64,000 nucleotides of DNA from Bradyrhizobium daqingense (GCF_021044685.1 NZ_CP088014.1:5318001-5382000), one strand, 5' to 3'; numbered from the stretch's first letter, positions 17,341 to 25,568 are shown. The notes: generated by a model from the letters alone, not told the origin. Numbers and translations: made by a program.

Positions 17341-17462
17341 GGCGGTGCTTATTGCGTGTCGGACGAGGCCGATCAACCCGCCCCAGGCCATGCCACGGCC
17401 CGTCAATGGCTCAGGCTGGGACACAATCGGCCCCATCTCGGCGCCTGCCGCCTTGTTAAACA

Positions 17463-17481
17463 AAACGATACAGTGTAGTTT
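17463..17481. promoter_or_regulatory. putative TetR operator upstream of the patatin-like gene
   Basis: AAACGATACAGTGTAGTTT fits the palindrome AAAC-N-ATAC-N-GTAT-N-GTTT with one mismatch. The same palindrome, perfect, occurs at 19671-19689 after the nearby TetR gene. It lies between the divergent tgt and patatin-like genes, 103 bp before the latter. Confidence 0.6.
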
Positions 17482-17583
17482 TATCCTGGGGGCTGGACGA
17501 GAATGCCGCGGCAGAGTTGCCAGCGGCGGTAAAAGCGTGATCGCCAGCCATCGACGATGCCCCTCCCTTCACGATCGACGGAA

Positions 17584-18741
17584 ATGTCCAGCCACCCGCA
17601 CGGCCGGATCAGGCGGACAGGCGCCCGCCTGAGCGGCGTCCTGGCCCTGGTATGCAGCCTGGCGCTCGGCGCCTGCACGTCCCTGCCCCGCACGCCCTAT
17701 ACGGCCGCGGAAGCCAGCACATCGCGCGTTCTCGATATCGACGGCCTCAGGCGCTACGCCGACGAGCCGGTCACGAAATTCAGCTTCGAGAAGGACAACA
17801 GCACCGCAACGAAGTCCTATCTGGCGCTCTCGGGCGGCGGCGCCGATGGCGCTTACGGCGTCGGCGTGCTCAACGGCTGGACCGCGGCCAGAACCCGCCC
17901 CACCTTCTCCGTCGTCTCGGGCGTGAGCACCGGCGGCCTGATCGCCCCCTTTGCCTTCCTCGGCTCGCACTACGACGACACGCTGAAGGAGGTCTACACC
18001 AGCGGCATCGCGGAGAGCCTGCTGAACGATCCCAGCATCATGCGTGTGCTGTTCGGATCCGGACTGTTCGGCAACACCAGGCTGCGCGAGCTCGTCGCCC
18101 GCTATGTCGGGCCCGAGATCATGGCGCAAGTTGCGCGCGAGAATGCCAGGGGACGCCGGCTGCTGATCGTGACGACCGATCTCGACACCCAGCGCACAGC
18201 GATCTGGGATATGGGCAAGATCGCCGCGGTTGGGACGCCCGAGGCGCTGAAACTGTTTCGCGACGTGATGGCGGCCTCCGCCAGCATTCCGCTGGTGTTT
18301 CCGCCGATCATGATCGACGCCGAAGGCCAGGGCCGGCGCTTCCAGGAGATGCATGTCGACGGCGGCGTGACGGCACCGGTGCTGACGCTGCCGGATGCCC
18401 TGCTGTTCCAGGGCAGCCGCCTGCCCGGCAGCGCGAAGCTGGACATCTACATCCTCGTCAACAAGAAGATCGAACGCAATTTCGAGCTGGTCTCCAACAG
18501 CACCATCGACGTCGCCTCGCGCAGCCTGTCCGCGATCACCCAGTCGCAGACGCGCTCGATCATCTTCTCGACTTATGATTTCGCCAGACGCAACCGCCTC
18601 GGCTTCCATCTCTCCTATATCGCGCGCGACTATCCGGCGGCGCCATCGGAAGGGTTCGACACCGCCTATATGCGGGCGCTGTATCAGTACGGATACGACA
18701 AGGCGGCGTCCGGCCAAGCCTGGACCTCGACGCTTCCGTGA
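17584..18741 (+). CDS. patatin-like phospholipase lipoprotein
   Basis: About 385 residues from ATG 17584 (17557 also in frame). A lipobox LALGAC with Cys31 predicts lipid anchoring. The patatin fold shows the oxyanion loop SGGGADGAYG (~residue 84), nucleophile elbow GVSTG (~113, GxSxG) and the catalytic Asp in VDGGVTAP (~261), so the Ser-Asp dyad is complete. Such enzymes hydrolyse acyl esters in phospholipids. The palindrome at 17463-17481 upstream and the TetR gene following on the same strand suggest repression by that regulator. Confidence 0.85.
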   Translation: MSSHPHGRIRRTGARLSGVLALVCSLALGACTSLPRTPYTAAEASTSRVLDIDGLRRYADEPVTKFSFEKDNSTATKSYLALSGGGADGAYGVGVLNGWTAARTRPTFSVVSGVSTGGLIAPFAFLGSHYDDTLKEVYTSGIAESLLNDPSIMRVLFGSGLFGNTRLRELVARYVGPEIMAQVARENARGRRLLIVTTDLDTQRTAIWDMGKIAAVGTPEALKLFRDVMAASASIPLVFPPIMIDAEGQGRRFQEMHVDGGVTAPVLTLPDALLFQGSRLPGSAKLDIYILVNKKIERNFELVSNSTIDVASRSLSAITQSQTRSIIFSTYDFARRNRLGFHLSYIARDYPAAPSEGFDTAYMRALYQYGYDKAASGQAWTSTLP

Positions 18742-18758
18742 TCCCAGGTGAGGGAACG

Positions 18759-18777
18759 AGACCATACGGAAACCGTT
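18759..18777. promoter_or_regulatory. degenerate TetR-type palindrome before the TetR gene
   Basis: AGACCATACGGAAACCGTT matches the AAAC-N-ATAC-N-GTAT-N-GTTT palindrome at 11 of 16 fixed positions and overlaps TTGAC at 18776, a possible -35. It lies 64 bp before the TetR start and could give autoregulation. Weak on its own. Confidence 0.35.
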
Positions 18778-18840
18778 GACGATACGGACAATTCGGCCAG
18801 ATTCGCGATGACGCCTCCGCTCCTGCGCGATATAGAGCGA

Positions 18841-19620
18841 ATGACCGATATCACGACCGCGCAGGAATCATTGGGCATGGGATTGACTGCGACCAAGACG
18901 AGACCGGCAGCGCCACGGCGCGAGGTGACGAAATCGCGCGGCGGCCGGCCGACGAAGTCAGCCGCCATCGAGCGCGACCAGCGGCTGATCGAGGTCGCCA
19001 CCCGCCTGTTCCTGGATCGCGGCTTCGACGCAACCTCGCTCGATGCAGTCGCGGAAGCGGCCCGGGTCAGCAAGCCCACCGTCTATTCCCGCTACGGCGA
19101 CAAGCGCGGGCTGTTTGCAGCCGTGCTGAGGCGCGAGATCGATCGCTGGCTCGCGCCGCTCTCCGCGGCGGCGGAGACACAGCTCTCGAGCGGCTCGAAC
19201 ATCCCGGTCGAGCAACGGCTGGTCGAGATCGGGCGCGAGATGCTCACATTCACCTGCGGTCCCGACGCCGTCGCATTCAGCCGCATGATGACGGCACAGG
19301 CCATCAACTTTCCGGACGTCGCCAAGCTCGGCAAGGAGGAAGGCTGGCTCAAGGCCGTCGCCACCACCGCGCGCTTCTTCGACCATTTGGTGGCGCAAGG
19401 CGCGCTCGACGTTGAAGACACCACGATTGCAGCCGAGGTGTTTCTCGACGTCGTCGTCGGTCACACCCACCGCATGGCGACGTTCGGAACGGCGCTCGAT
19501 ATCAAGACCGCCGAAAAACGCACGCGCGCGGCCATCAAGCTGTTCCTGGCCGGTGCGCTCGGACCTGCCGACCGCGTTCAGAGCTCCGCCAAGAGCACGC
19601 AACGGCGCGCCGCCCGCTGA
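18841..19620 (+). CDS. TetR family transcriptional regulator
   Basis: About 259 residues from ATG 18841 (upstream in-frame starts at 18748 and 18808). The DNA-binding domain spans residues ~45-95: RLIEVATRLFLDRGFDATSLDAVAEAARVSKPTVYSRYGDKRGLFAAVL, the standard TetR_N helix-turn-helix. The C-terminal ligand domain is AefR/AcrR-like (TFTCGPDAVAFSRMMTAQAINFPDVAKL). It carries a basic N-terminal extension with SRGGRPTKS, common in this group. Matching palindromes lie before the patatin-like gene, before this gene and before the PepSY gene. Confidence 0.9.
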   Translation: MTDITTAQESLGMGLTATKTRPAAPRREVTKSRGGRPTKSAAIERDQRLIEVATRLFLDRGFDATSLDAVAEAARVSKPTVYSRYGDKRGLFAAVLRREIDRWLAPLSAAAETQLSSGSNIPVEQRLVEIGREMLTFTCGPDAVAFSRMMTAQAINFPDVAKLGKEEGWLKAVATTARFFDHLVAQGALDVEDTTIAAEVFLDVVVGHTHRMATFGTALDIKTAEKRTRAAIKLFLAGALGPADRVQSSAKSTQRRAAR

Positions 19621-19670
19621 CAATTCCGTGAGGGCATCGCGGTCTGGCGGCTTCGCCGTTGACCCAAATA

Positions 19671-19689
19671 AAACGATACGGTATGGTTT
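19671..19689. promoter_or_regulatory. putative TetR operator upstream of the PepSY gene
   Basis: AAACGATACGGTATGGTTT is a perfect AAAC-N-ATAC-N-GTAT-N-GTTT palindrome. It sits 50 bp past the TetR stop and 170 bp before the PepSY gene, and matches the site at 17463-17481. Confidence 0.65.
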
Positions 19690-19858
19690 AGTTACTGAAC
19701 AGACGGGCCGCTTTATTCACCAGCCCCAAAGGGGTTCGTGCTGTTTCGAACGCCGCGGCGGGGACAACCTGCTACGACGCTCCGCGGCCGGCCTTTGCCC
19801 AGGTCGGCCGCGATTTCTTTACGATCATCCGGCACATTCGCTGGCGGAAGGTTCGAGC

Positions 19859-20464
19859 ATGAAGGCAGCACGACGACATCCCTGGACGTTTCTTGCCGCC
19901 ATCCTGTCGGCCCTGCTCATCGCAGCGCCGGCGCGGGCGATCGTCTCGGCCGGCGGCACACCCACCGCCCTTCATAGCGAAACAGATGGTGATGCCGAAG
20001 CGGACCGCCTGGCGGTCAGCCGCGAGATCGAGCGCTTCCGCAGCTCGACGATCTCGATCAGCCAGGCCATGGCGATCGCGGAAGGCCGGCATGCCGGCGC
20101 AACGACGGCGGATGTGAGCTTTGACGGCGGCTCAGGCGTTCCGGTCTACCGCGTGAAGACGTTGCACAACGACCGGATCTGGCGCCACACCATCAATGCC
20201 TCGACCGGAGAGCTCGTCGGCGGCGAAGCTGCCCTCCCCCTCGCCGAGCTCGACCATGAGGATCGCGACAACCTCGCAGCATTGGGCGCGATCAGGCACC
20301 GCCTCGCGGATGCCGTGCGCGTTGCCGAACGCGCCGCCTCCGGCAAGGCCATCAGCGGCGGGCTGGTGCGCGAACGCGGCCGGCTCAATTTCGCGATCGT
20401 CGTGATCAGCGGCGACGACCTCAAGGAGGTCATCCTGGAGCCGCCGGGCGCACGCGCCAAATAG
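19859..20464 (+). CDS. exported PepSY-domain protein
   Basis: Two hundred and one residues. GGAAGG precedes ATG 19859. A signal peptide ends near PARA-IVSAG (residue 27). Residues ~60-120 (ISISQAMAIAEGRHAGATTADVSFDGGSGVPVYRVKTLHNDRIWRHTINASTGELV) form a PepSY domain, which elsewhere inhibits peptidases or senses cell-surface stress; the second half may hold a degenerate second copy. The palindrome at 19671 links it to the preceding TetR gene. Confidence 0.8.
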   Translation: MKAARRHPWTFLAAILSALLIAAPARAIVSAGGTPTALHSETDGDAEADRLAVSREIERFRSSTISISQAMAIAEGRHAGATTADVSFDGGSGVPVYRVKTLHNDRIWRHTINASTGELVGGEAALPLAELDHEDRDNLAALGAIRHRLADAVRVAERAASGKAISGGLVRERGRLNFAIVVISGDDLKEVILEPPGARAK

Positions 20465-20504
20465 CGAGGTGCGAGCCCCCGGCAACGACCGGGGCGAAAA
20501 GCCA

Positions 20505-20533
20505 TTGACGGGGGCAGGACTCTCCCGCATAAG
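20505..20533 (+). promoter_or_regulatory. promoter of the asd leader
   Basis: TTGACG (20505-20510), a 17-bp spacer, then CATAAG (20528-20533). The predicted transcription start falls within a few bases of the leader-peptide ATG at 20542, making the leader mRNA nearly or fully leaderless. Confidence 0.55.
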
Positions 20534-20541
20534 TCGCCGCC

Positions 20542-20613
20542 ATGTTCACGACCACCAAACGCACGACCAAAACCACCACGGCCCCAGGGGCCCGGGGAGG
20601 CGTGCGCGCGTAG
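20542..20613 (+). CDS. threonine-rich leader peptide upstream of asd
   Basis: A 23-codon frame starting MFTTTKRTTKTTT; eight of the first 13 residues are Thr, in runs of three, two and three. It ends at TAG 20611-20613, and a strong terminator stem follows 31 bases later, just before asd. This is the classic layout of a ribosome-mediated attenuator: stalling at Thr codons when charged tRNA-Thr is scarce would favour read-through into asd, which supplies the shared precursor of Thr, Met, Lys and Ile. No clear RBS is present, matching leaderless leader peptides such as trpL of Sinorhizobium. Confidence 0.75.
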   Translation: MFTTTKRTTKTTTAPGARGGVRA

Positions 20614-20644
20614 GTCGTCGACTTAAACGCATCAGCTCTACGGC

Positions 20645-20678
20645 AAGCCCCGCCCTCGATGGTCCGGGGCTTTTTTGT
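20645..20678 (+). terminator. attenuator terminator before asd
   Basis: AAGCCCCG (20645-20652) and CGGGGCTT (20665-20672) form an 8-bp stem with a 12-nt loop, followed by TTTT and GTTG. The CCCCG of its 5' arm can also pair with CGGGG at 20593-20597 inside the leader-peptide frame, offering a competing antiterminator structure. Confidence 0.75.
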
Positions 20679-20709
20679 TGTCTGAATTCTCAATTCAATG
20701 GAGGACAAA

Positions 20710-21735
20710 GTGAGTAACGATCCCGTCGTCGCGATTGTCGGCGTCACCGGTGCAGTGGGCGCCGAATTCATCGCCACCATGGACAAGCGCGGCTTCCACG
20801 TCGGCAAGCTCAAGGCGTTGGCCAGCGCCCGCTCGGCCGGCAAGACGGTGTCGTTCCGCGGCCAGGACGTCGTCATCGAAGAGCTGACTGAGCGCGCCTT
20901 CGAGGGCGTCGACATCGCCTTGTTCTCGGCCGGCGGCAGCATCTCGAAGAAGTTCGCACCCATCGCGGTTAAGGCCGGCGCCGTCGTAGTCGACAATTCC
21001 TCCGCCTTCCGCATGGATCCGAACGTGCCGCTGGTGATCCCCGAGATCAACGCGCACCGCATCCGGGATCACAAGGGCATCATCGCCAACCCGAACTGCG
21101 CCGCGATCACCGCGCTGGTGCCGCTGTGGCCGATCCACCAGAAGAACCGCATCAAGCGCGTGATCATCTCGACCTATCAGGCGGCAAGCGGCGCCGGCGC
21201 CGCAGCGATGGAGGAGCTCGTCGAATCCACCCGCGCCAATCTCAATGGGCAGGTCTATACGCCGAAGGTGATGCCGCATCCCTACGCCTTCAATCTCTTC
21301 AACCACAACACGGCCGTCGATCCCGAGACCGGCTACAACGACGAAGAGACCAAGGTCATCAAGGAGACCCGCAAGATCTTCGAGGACGAGACGATCGCCG
21401 TCGGCGTCACCTGCGTGCGCGTGCCGGTGCTGCGCGCCCATTGCGAAGCCATCACCTTCGAATGCGAGAAGCCGATCAGCGAGGACCAGGTCCGCGCCAT
21501 CATGGCGCAGGCGCCGGGCGTGAAGGTGGTCGACGACCGCGCCAGGAACTACTTCCCGATGCCGATCGACGCCTCGGGCCAGGACGACGTTCTGGTCGGC
21601 CGCATCCGCAAGGATCTCAGCGACCCCTCAGGGCATTCGATCTCGATGTTCGTGGCGGCCGATCAGCTCTTGAAGGGCGCAGCGCTCAATGCAGTGCAGA
21701 TCGCCGAGCTCTTGCCGCAGCGAGTGATGGCGTAA
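20710..21735 (+). CDS. asd: aspartate-semialdehyde dehydrogenase
   Basis: Three hundred and forty-one residues. Reduces aspartyl phosphate to aspartate semialdehyde with NADPH, the branch point for Lys, diaminopimelate, Met, Thr and Ile. VVAIVGVTGAVG binds NADPH, NPNCAA holds the catalytic Cys (~residue 128), and RVPVLRAHCEAI contains the His/Arg substrate residues. GTG 20710 is preferred to ATG 20698 because GGAGG at 20700-20704 sits five bases before it and overlaps the ATG codon. Expression is probably controlled by the Thr-rich leader upstream. Confidence 0.95.
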   Translation: MSNDPVVAIVGVTGAVGAEFIATMDKRGFHVGKLKALASARSAGKTVSFRGQDVVIEELTERAFEGVDIALFSAGGSISKKFAPIAVKAGAVVVDNSSAFRMDPNVPLVIPEINAHRIRDHKGIIANPNCAAITALVPLWPIHQKNRIKRVIISTYQAASGAGAAAMEELVESTRANLNGQVYTPKVMPHPYAFNLFNHNTAVDPETGYNDEETKVIKETRKIFEDETIAVGVTCVRVPVLRAHCEAITFECEKPISEDQVRAIMAQAPGVKVVDDRARNYFPMPIDASGQDDVLVGRIRKDLSDPSGHSISMFVAADQLLKGAALNAVQIAELLPQRVMA

Positions 21736-21745
21736 CGGAAGGTAC

Positions 21746-21859
21746 GTAGGGTGGATTAGCCGAAGGCGTAATCCACCTCTTTGCTATCCACGCCGATGGA
21801 GAAGTGGTGGGTTACGCCAGCGACTACGCTTCGCGTAGCCGCGGGTTAACCCACCTACG
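21746..21859. repeat. palindromic intergenic repeat
   Basis: Starts GTAGGGTGGATTAGCC and ends GGGTTAACCCACCTAC, with internal complementary pieces GGCGTAATCCACC and GGTGGGTTACGCC. It folds as nested hairpins. The GGTGGRTTA...TAAYCCACC pattern is a dispersed element familiar from Bradyrhizobium-type genomes. It fills the gap between the converging asd and queA genes and slightly overlaps the queA stop. Confidence 0.65.
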
Positions 21860-22928
21860 GCTCCGAGCGAAACAACAAGCACGCATCCCCATACGAATAA
21901 AACCGGTAGCCATTCGCGATCGCGTGCGCGTAGGCCTGCTTCATCGTCTCGAGCCCCGAGAACGCCGAGACCAGCATGAACAGCGTCGACTTCGGCAGAT
22001 GGAAATTCGTCATCAGGATATCCACCGCGCGGAAGCGATAGCCGGGGGTGATGAAGATCGAGGTCTCGGCCGCGAACGGCTGGATCGTGCCGTCCTCGCT
22101 GGCAGCGCTTTCGAGCAGCCGCAGTGACGTAGTGCCGATCGCGACGATACGGCCGCCATTCTTCCGCGCGGTGTTGAGCCGCTCCGTCGTCTCGGCCGAG
22201 ATGGTGCCCCACTCCGCGTGCATCCTGTGGCCTTCGGTGTCGTCGACCTTCACCGGCAGAAAGGTCCCTGCCCCGACATGCAGCGTGACGCGGTTGACGC
22301 CGACGCCGCGCTCCTGGAGCGCACGCTCCAGTGCGGGCGTGAAATGCAGTCCCGCCGTGGGCGCGGCGACCGCGCCTTCGTTGGCCGCGAACATGGTCTG
22401 GTAATCGGCGAGATCCTGGTCGTCGGGCGTGCGCTTGGAGGCGATGTAGGGCGGCAGCGGCGGGCTGCCAAGATCGGCGATGGCTTGATCCAGCGTGGGG
22501 CCGTGGAACGAGAACGACAGCGTCACCTCGCCTTCGCTGCCCTTGGCTTCGACCTCGGCGTCGAGATGGCCGAGCAGGCAGACCTTGCCCTCATTGCCGA
22601 AGCGGATGCGGTCGCCGGCGGTGAGCTTCTTCGCCGGCTTCACCAGCGCCTTCCAGCGCGAGCCGTCGAGGCGCTTGATCAACGTCGCCTCGATCCTCGG
22701 CTCTGTCTCGCGGCCGATGCGGCGGCCTTTCAATTGCGCCGCGATCACCTTGGTGTCGTTGACGACGAGCTGGTCGCCCGGCCTCAGCCATTGCGGCAGG
22801 GCGGAAATGACCTGGTCACGCAACACGCCGTTCTCCACGACCAGCATTTTCGCGGAGTCGCGCGGGCTCGCCGGGCGCAGCGCGATGCGCTCGGGCGGCA
22901 GATCGAAGTCGAAGAGGTCGGTGCGCAT
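21855..22928 (-). CDS. queA: S-adenosylmethionine:tRNA ribosyltransferase-isomerase
   Basis: Three hundred and fifty-seven residues from ATG 22928. QueA moves the ribosyl part of SAM onto preQ1 in tRNA to make epoxyqueuosine. FDFDLPPERIALRPASPRDSAKML at the start, VVNDTKVIAAQLKG, AAPTAGLHFTP, VTLHVGAGTFLPVK and TNFHLPKSTLFMLVSAF are strict family motifs. It is the last gene of the coaD-ppiA-hyp-ppiB-queA block; tgt, often next to it, lies 4.5 kb further on. Confidence 0.95.
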   Translation of the reverse strand: MRTDLFDFDLPPERIALRPASPRDSAKMLVVENGVLRDQVISALPQWLRPGDQLVVNDTKVIAAQLKGRRIGRETEPRIEATLIKRLDGSRWKALVKPAKKLTAGDRIRFGNEGKVCLLGHLDAEVEAKGSEGEVTLSFSFHGPTLDQAIADLGSPPLPPYIASKRTPDDQDLADYQTMFAANEGAVAAPTAGLHFTPALERALQERGVGVNRVTLHVGAGTFLPVKVDDTEGHRMHAEWGTISAETTERLNTARKNGGRIVAIGTTSLRLLESAASEDGTIQPFAAETSIFITPGYRFRAVDILMTNFHLPKSTLFMLVSAFSGLETMKQAYAHAIANGYRFYSYGDACLLFRSEP

Positions 22929-22953
22929 GTCGGGCTTAGCGCCGCATAGCACT

Positions 22954-23062
22954 CCTCATCCTGAGGAGCGCGGAACGCGCGTCTCGAAGGATGAAGGCCC
23001 CGCTGCTGCAGCCCGGCCTTCATGGTTCGAGACGGCGCTGCGCGCCTCCTCACCATGAGGAG
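22954..23062. repeat. palindromic intergenic repeat
   Basis: CCTCATCCTGAGGAGC at one side and CCTCACCATGAGGAG at the other, with GTCTCGAAGGATGAAGGCC opposite GGCCTTCATGGTTCGAGAC in between, so the unit is built of short palindromes arranged as an inverted repeat. This is a common dispersed element of Bradyrhizobium/Rhodopseudomonas genomes. It lies between ppiB and queA. Confidence 0.65.
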
Positions 23063-23068
23063 AAGCGC

Positions 23069-23533
23069 TTACTCCTTGTCGGCCGCCATCCGCGCCTTGA
23101 CGATCTTGTCGGGGTTCTGCACCGGCTCGCCGCGCTTGATCTTGTCGACGTTCTCCATGCCCTCGGTGACCTTGCCCCACACCGTGTACTGGTTGTCGAG
23201 GAAGCGGGCGTCGTCGAAGCAGATGAAGAACTGGCTGTCGCCGGAATCGGGATTGGCGGCGCGGGCCATCGAGGCAGTGCCGCGCACATGCGGCTCCTTG
23301 TTGAACTCGGCCTTCAGCTTCTTGCCGGAGCCGCCGGTGCCGGTGCCCTGCGGGCAGCCGGTCTGCGCCATGAAGCCGTCGATCACGCGATGGAAGACGA
23401 TGCCGTCGTAAAAGCCCTCGCGGACCAGTTCCTTGATGCGCGCGACATGGCCGGGCGCGAGGTCAGGCCGCATCTCGATCGTGACGGGGCCTTGCGTGGT
23501 CTCGAGGATCAGGGTGTTTTCGGTGACGCTCAT
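23069..23533 (-). CDS. ppiB: cytoplasmic cyclophilin-type peptidyl-prolyl isomerase
   Basis: One hundred and fifty-four residues with no signal peptide. Cis-trans isomerisation of Xaa-Pro bonds during folding. IVFHRVIDGFMAQTGCPQGTGTGG contains the catalytic Arg and Phe, and SQFFICFDDARFLDNQYTVWGKV the substrate pocket. The ATG overlaps the stop of the preceding gene (ATGA), so translation is coupled. Paired with a secreted cyclophilin two genes upstream. Confidence 0.93.
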   Translation of the reverse strand: MSVTENTLILETTQGPVTIEMRPDLAPGHVARIKELVREGFYDGIVFHRVIDGFMAQTGCPQGTGTGGSGKKLKAEFNKEPHVRGTASMARAANPDSGDSQFFICFDDARFLDNQYTVWGKVTEGMENVDKIKRGEPVQNPDKIVKARMAADKE

Positions 23534-23955
23534 GCTCGTCTCTCTTGCGTTGGGGGTGAAGTCTTGTCAGGTGACGTTTTGCGGTTGCGGAACTGGATTG
23601 CGAATGGACGTCCCGCGGCGGCGCCGGCCATTGCATCGGTAAATGGCACCGGCGTGCAGCGTTGCAACGCCTCCATCACCGCGATCCGGTATTGCAGCCG
23701 GTCATTGTCGGAGGCCTCCGCGGATTCATAGGTAATCCTCGGATGACCCAGAATGTTTCCGGCCCGGTTAAAGCTCACGACGACGGTGATGTCGAGTGGG
23801 CGCGCCCTGGCCGGGGACGGCGGTCTCCAGCAGGTGCGCAAATGCCGGAAAATGTCCTGGATGGTGTTGACCTGCGCATCCTCGGCGACCGCGCTGGGGA
23901 CGCCGAGCAGCAACATCGCGGCAACCAGGAGAAGCCTGCCGCCGCGACGCACCAT
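23530..23955 (-). CDS. exported protein of unknown function
   Basis: One hundred and forty-one residues with a signal peptide ending at VAE-DAQ (residue ~24). The mature part (LDITVVVSFNRAGNILGHPRITYES...YRIAVMEALQRCTPVPFTD...GRPFAIQFRNRK) resembles the C-terminal beta-alpha-beta domain of TonB/TolA-type proteins, including the paired Cys (C43 and C102 approximately). It lacks the transmembrane anchor and Pro-rich linker of TonB. Sits between the two cyclophilin genes, with a 10-bp gap after ppiA and a 4-bp overlap with ppiB. Confidence 0.75.
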   Translation of the reverse strand: MVRRGGRLLLVAAMLLLGVPSAVAEDAQVNTIQDIFRHLRTCWRPPSPARARPLDITVVVSFNRAGNILGHPRITYESAEASDNDRLQYRIAVMEALQRCTPVPFTDAMAGAAAGRPFAIQFRNRKTSPDKTSPPTQERRA

Positions 23956-23965
23956 TCGCCCGCTC

Positions 23966-24529
23966 CTATTTGATGTCGGATGCGACCTGAACCTTCACCA
24001 TCTTGTCGGGATCGGTGACCGAGCCGCCGGCCGAGCCGGGCGGCGCCTTCTTCAGCTTGTCGACGACGTCCATGCCCTGAACAACCTCGCCGATGACCGT
24101 GTACTGGCCATCGAGGCTGCCGCCGTCGGCGAACATGATGAAGAACTGCGAATTGGCGCTGTCGACGCTGTCGCCGCGCCGGGCCATGCCGACGATGCCG
24201 CGTGCAAAATGCACCTTGGAGAATTCCTGCTTCAGGTTCGGATATTTCGAGCCGCCGGTGCCGTTGCCGTTCTGGCCGTCGCCGGTCTGCGCCATGAAGC
24301 CGTCCATGACACGGTGAAACGGCACGTTGTTGTAGAAGCCCTCGCGCGCGAGCTGCTTGATGCGCTCGGCGTGCTGGGGCGCAATGTCGGTCCTGAGCTT
24401 GATGACGATGCGGCCCTTGGTGCTGTCGATGACGATGGCGTTGGCCTTGTCGAGATTCGCCGGCAATTGCTGCGCGACCGCGGGCGCCGCGAACACGAGC
24501 GCGGCAAGAACTGCGAGAATTCGGATCAT
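23966..24529 (-). CDS. ppiA: periplasmic cyclophilin-type peptidyl-prolyl isomerase
   Basis: One hundred and eighty-seven residues with a signal peptide (MIRILAVLAALVFAAPAVAQQ). VPFHRVMDGFMAQTGDGQNGNGTGG and SQFFIMFADGGSLDGQYTVIGEVVQG are the catalytic and binding motifs. It should help outer-membrane and periplasmic protein folding. Between coaD and the TonB-like gene. Confidence 0.92.
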   Translation of the reverse strand: MIRILAVLAALVFAAPAVAQQLPANLDKANAIVIDSTKGRIVIKLRTDIAPQHAERIKQLAREGFYNNVPFHRVMDGFMAQTGDGQNGNGTGGSKYPNLKQEFSKVHFARGIVGMARRGDSVDSANSQFFIMFADGGSLDGQYTVIGEVVQGMDVVDKLKKAPPGSAGGSVTDPDKMVKVQVASDIK

Positions 24530-24567
24530 GACAACTCCGGATCAGATGAGGAAGAAGCGCGCCCTTA

Positions 24568-25062
24568 TTAGGCGAATTTGGCCTTGAGCTGTGCCGCGAC
24601 CAGCGGCGGGACGAAGGCCGAGACGTCTCCGCCCATGCCGGCGATCTGGCGCACCAAAGTGGCGGTGATCGGGCGGACCATGGGAGAGGCCGGCAGGAAG
24701 ACCGTATGCACCTCCGGCGCCATGGCCTCGTTCATGCCGGCGAGCTGCATCTCGTAATCAAGGTCGGTGCCGTCGCGCAGGCCCCGGATCATGATGGTCG
24801 CGCCGTGCTTGCGCGCCGCGGTGACCGACAGATCGTCGAACGTCACGGCTTCGAGCGTGCAGCCGGCCTGCGCCGCCACCGGCCCGCAGACGTCGTGGAG
24901 CATCTTCAGCCGCTCCTCGGTCGAGAACAGCGGCTTCTTGCCGGGGTGGACCCCGATCGCGACGACCAGCCTGTCGCACAGCGATACGCTGTGCCGGACC
25001 ACGTCCAGATGGCCGTTGGTGATGGGATCGAAGGAACCGGGATAGAAGGCAATGCGCGGCAT
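24568..25062 (-). CDS. coaD: phosphopantetheine adenylyltransferase
   Basis: One hundred and sixty-four residues, full length. Adenylates 4'-phosphopantetheine, the penultimate step of CoA synthesis. YPGSFDPITNGHLDVV holds the T/HxGH nucleotidyltransferase motif, and ATIMIRGLRDGTDLDYEMQLAGMN and SSMVRPI-like SPMVRPITATLVRQIA are conserved. First gene of the coaD-ppiA-hyp-ppiB-queA run. Confidence 0.95.
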   Translation of the reverse strand: MPRIAFYPGSFDPITNGHLDVVRHSVSLCDRLVVAIGVHPGKKPLFSTEERLKMLHDVCGPVAAQAGCTLEAVTFDDLSVTAARKHGATIMIRGLRDGTDLDYEMQLAGMNEAMAPEVHTVFLPASPMVRPITATLVRQIAGMGGDVSAFVPPLVAAQLKAKFA

Positions 25063-25310
25063 GACCCCCTCCTACCGCGCCCGGCCCGGCCCGGCAAGCC
25101 GCCAGGTTCCCGGCCGGCTTTTCCGCAAGAGCATGTCGGAATCGCCCGAATTGTTTCGTCCTCCGAGTAGCCACGAAACAAAACGGACCGCGAACGAAAC
25201 CATTTCCCGCATCGGCGAAGACATCCGGAAACTGGCCATGGTTACTAATCCAGCCAACGAAGGACGGGCCGCACACTGGGCGTAGGCGGCCGCATCACAG
25301 GGGACTGTCA

Positions 25311-25568
25311 ATGATCAAGGCTCTTTCAGCGATCGCTCTGTCTGCGTGTGTTGCCGCGGCCCTCACCCTCCTGCCCGGCTTTGCCCCGAAGGTCGAAGCC
25401 AGCGTGCCGCAGCCGCTGGCCAAGAGCGACCGCCTCGACATCCGCAGCATCGGCAAGGATTGCTCGCAGCAGGCCTGGCCGAACTTCGAAGCCTCCTGCC
25501 TGCGTCGCGCAGGCACCAAGGCCAATGTCCGTGAGGCTCGCCTCGTGACCGCCGACCGCACCCCGTAG
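25311..25568 (+). CDS. small exported protein
   Basis: Eighty-five residues. ATG 25311 is preceded by AGGGGACTGTC. A signal peptide (MIKALSAIALSACVAAALTLLPG) is followed by a short mature region with two Cys (DCSQQAWPNFEASCLRRAG) likely joined by a disulfide. The WPxxEASCLR stretch is familiar from short periplasmic proteins of this genus; function unknown. Confidence 0.7.
   Translation: MIKALSAIALSACVAAALTLLPGFAPKVEASVPQPLAKSDRLDIRSIGKDCSQQAWPNFEASCLRRAGTKANVREARLVTADRTP

Noticed and set aside
25291..25310. A riboswitch or RNA element before the small exported protein at 25311.
   Set aside because: I saw only an ordinary RBS; no conserved aptamer could be recognised.
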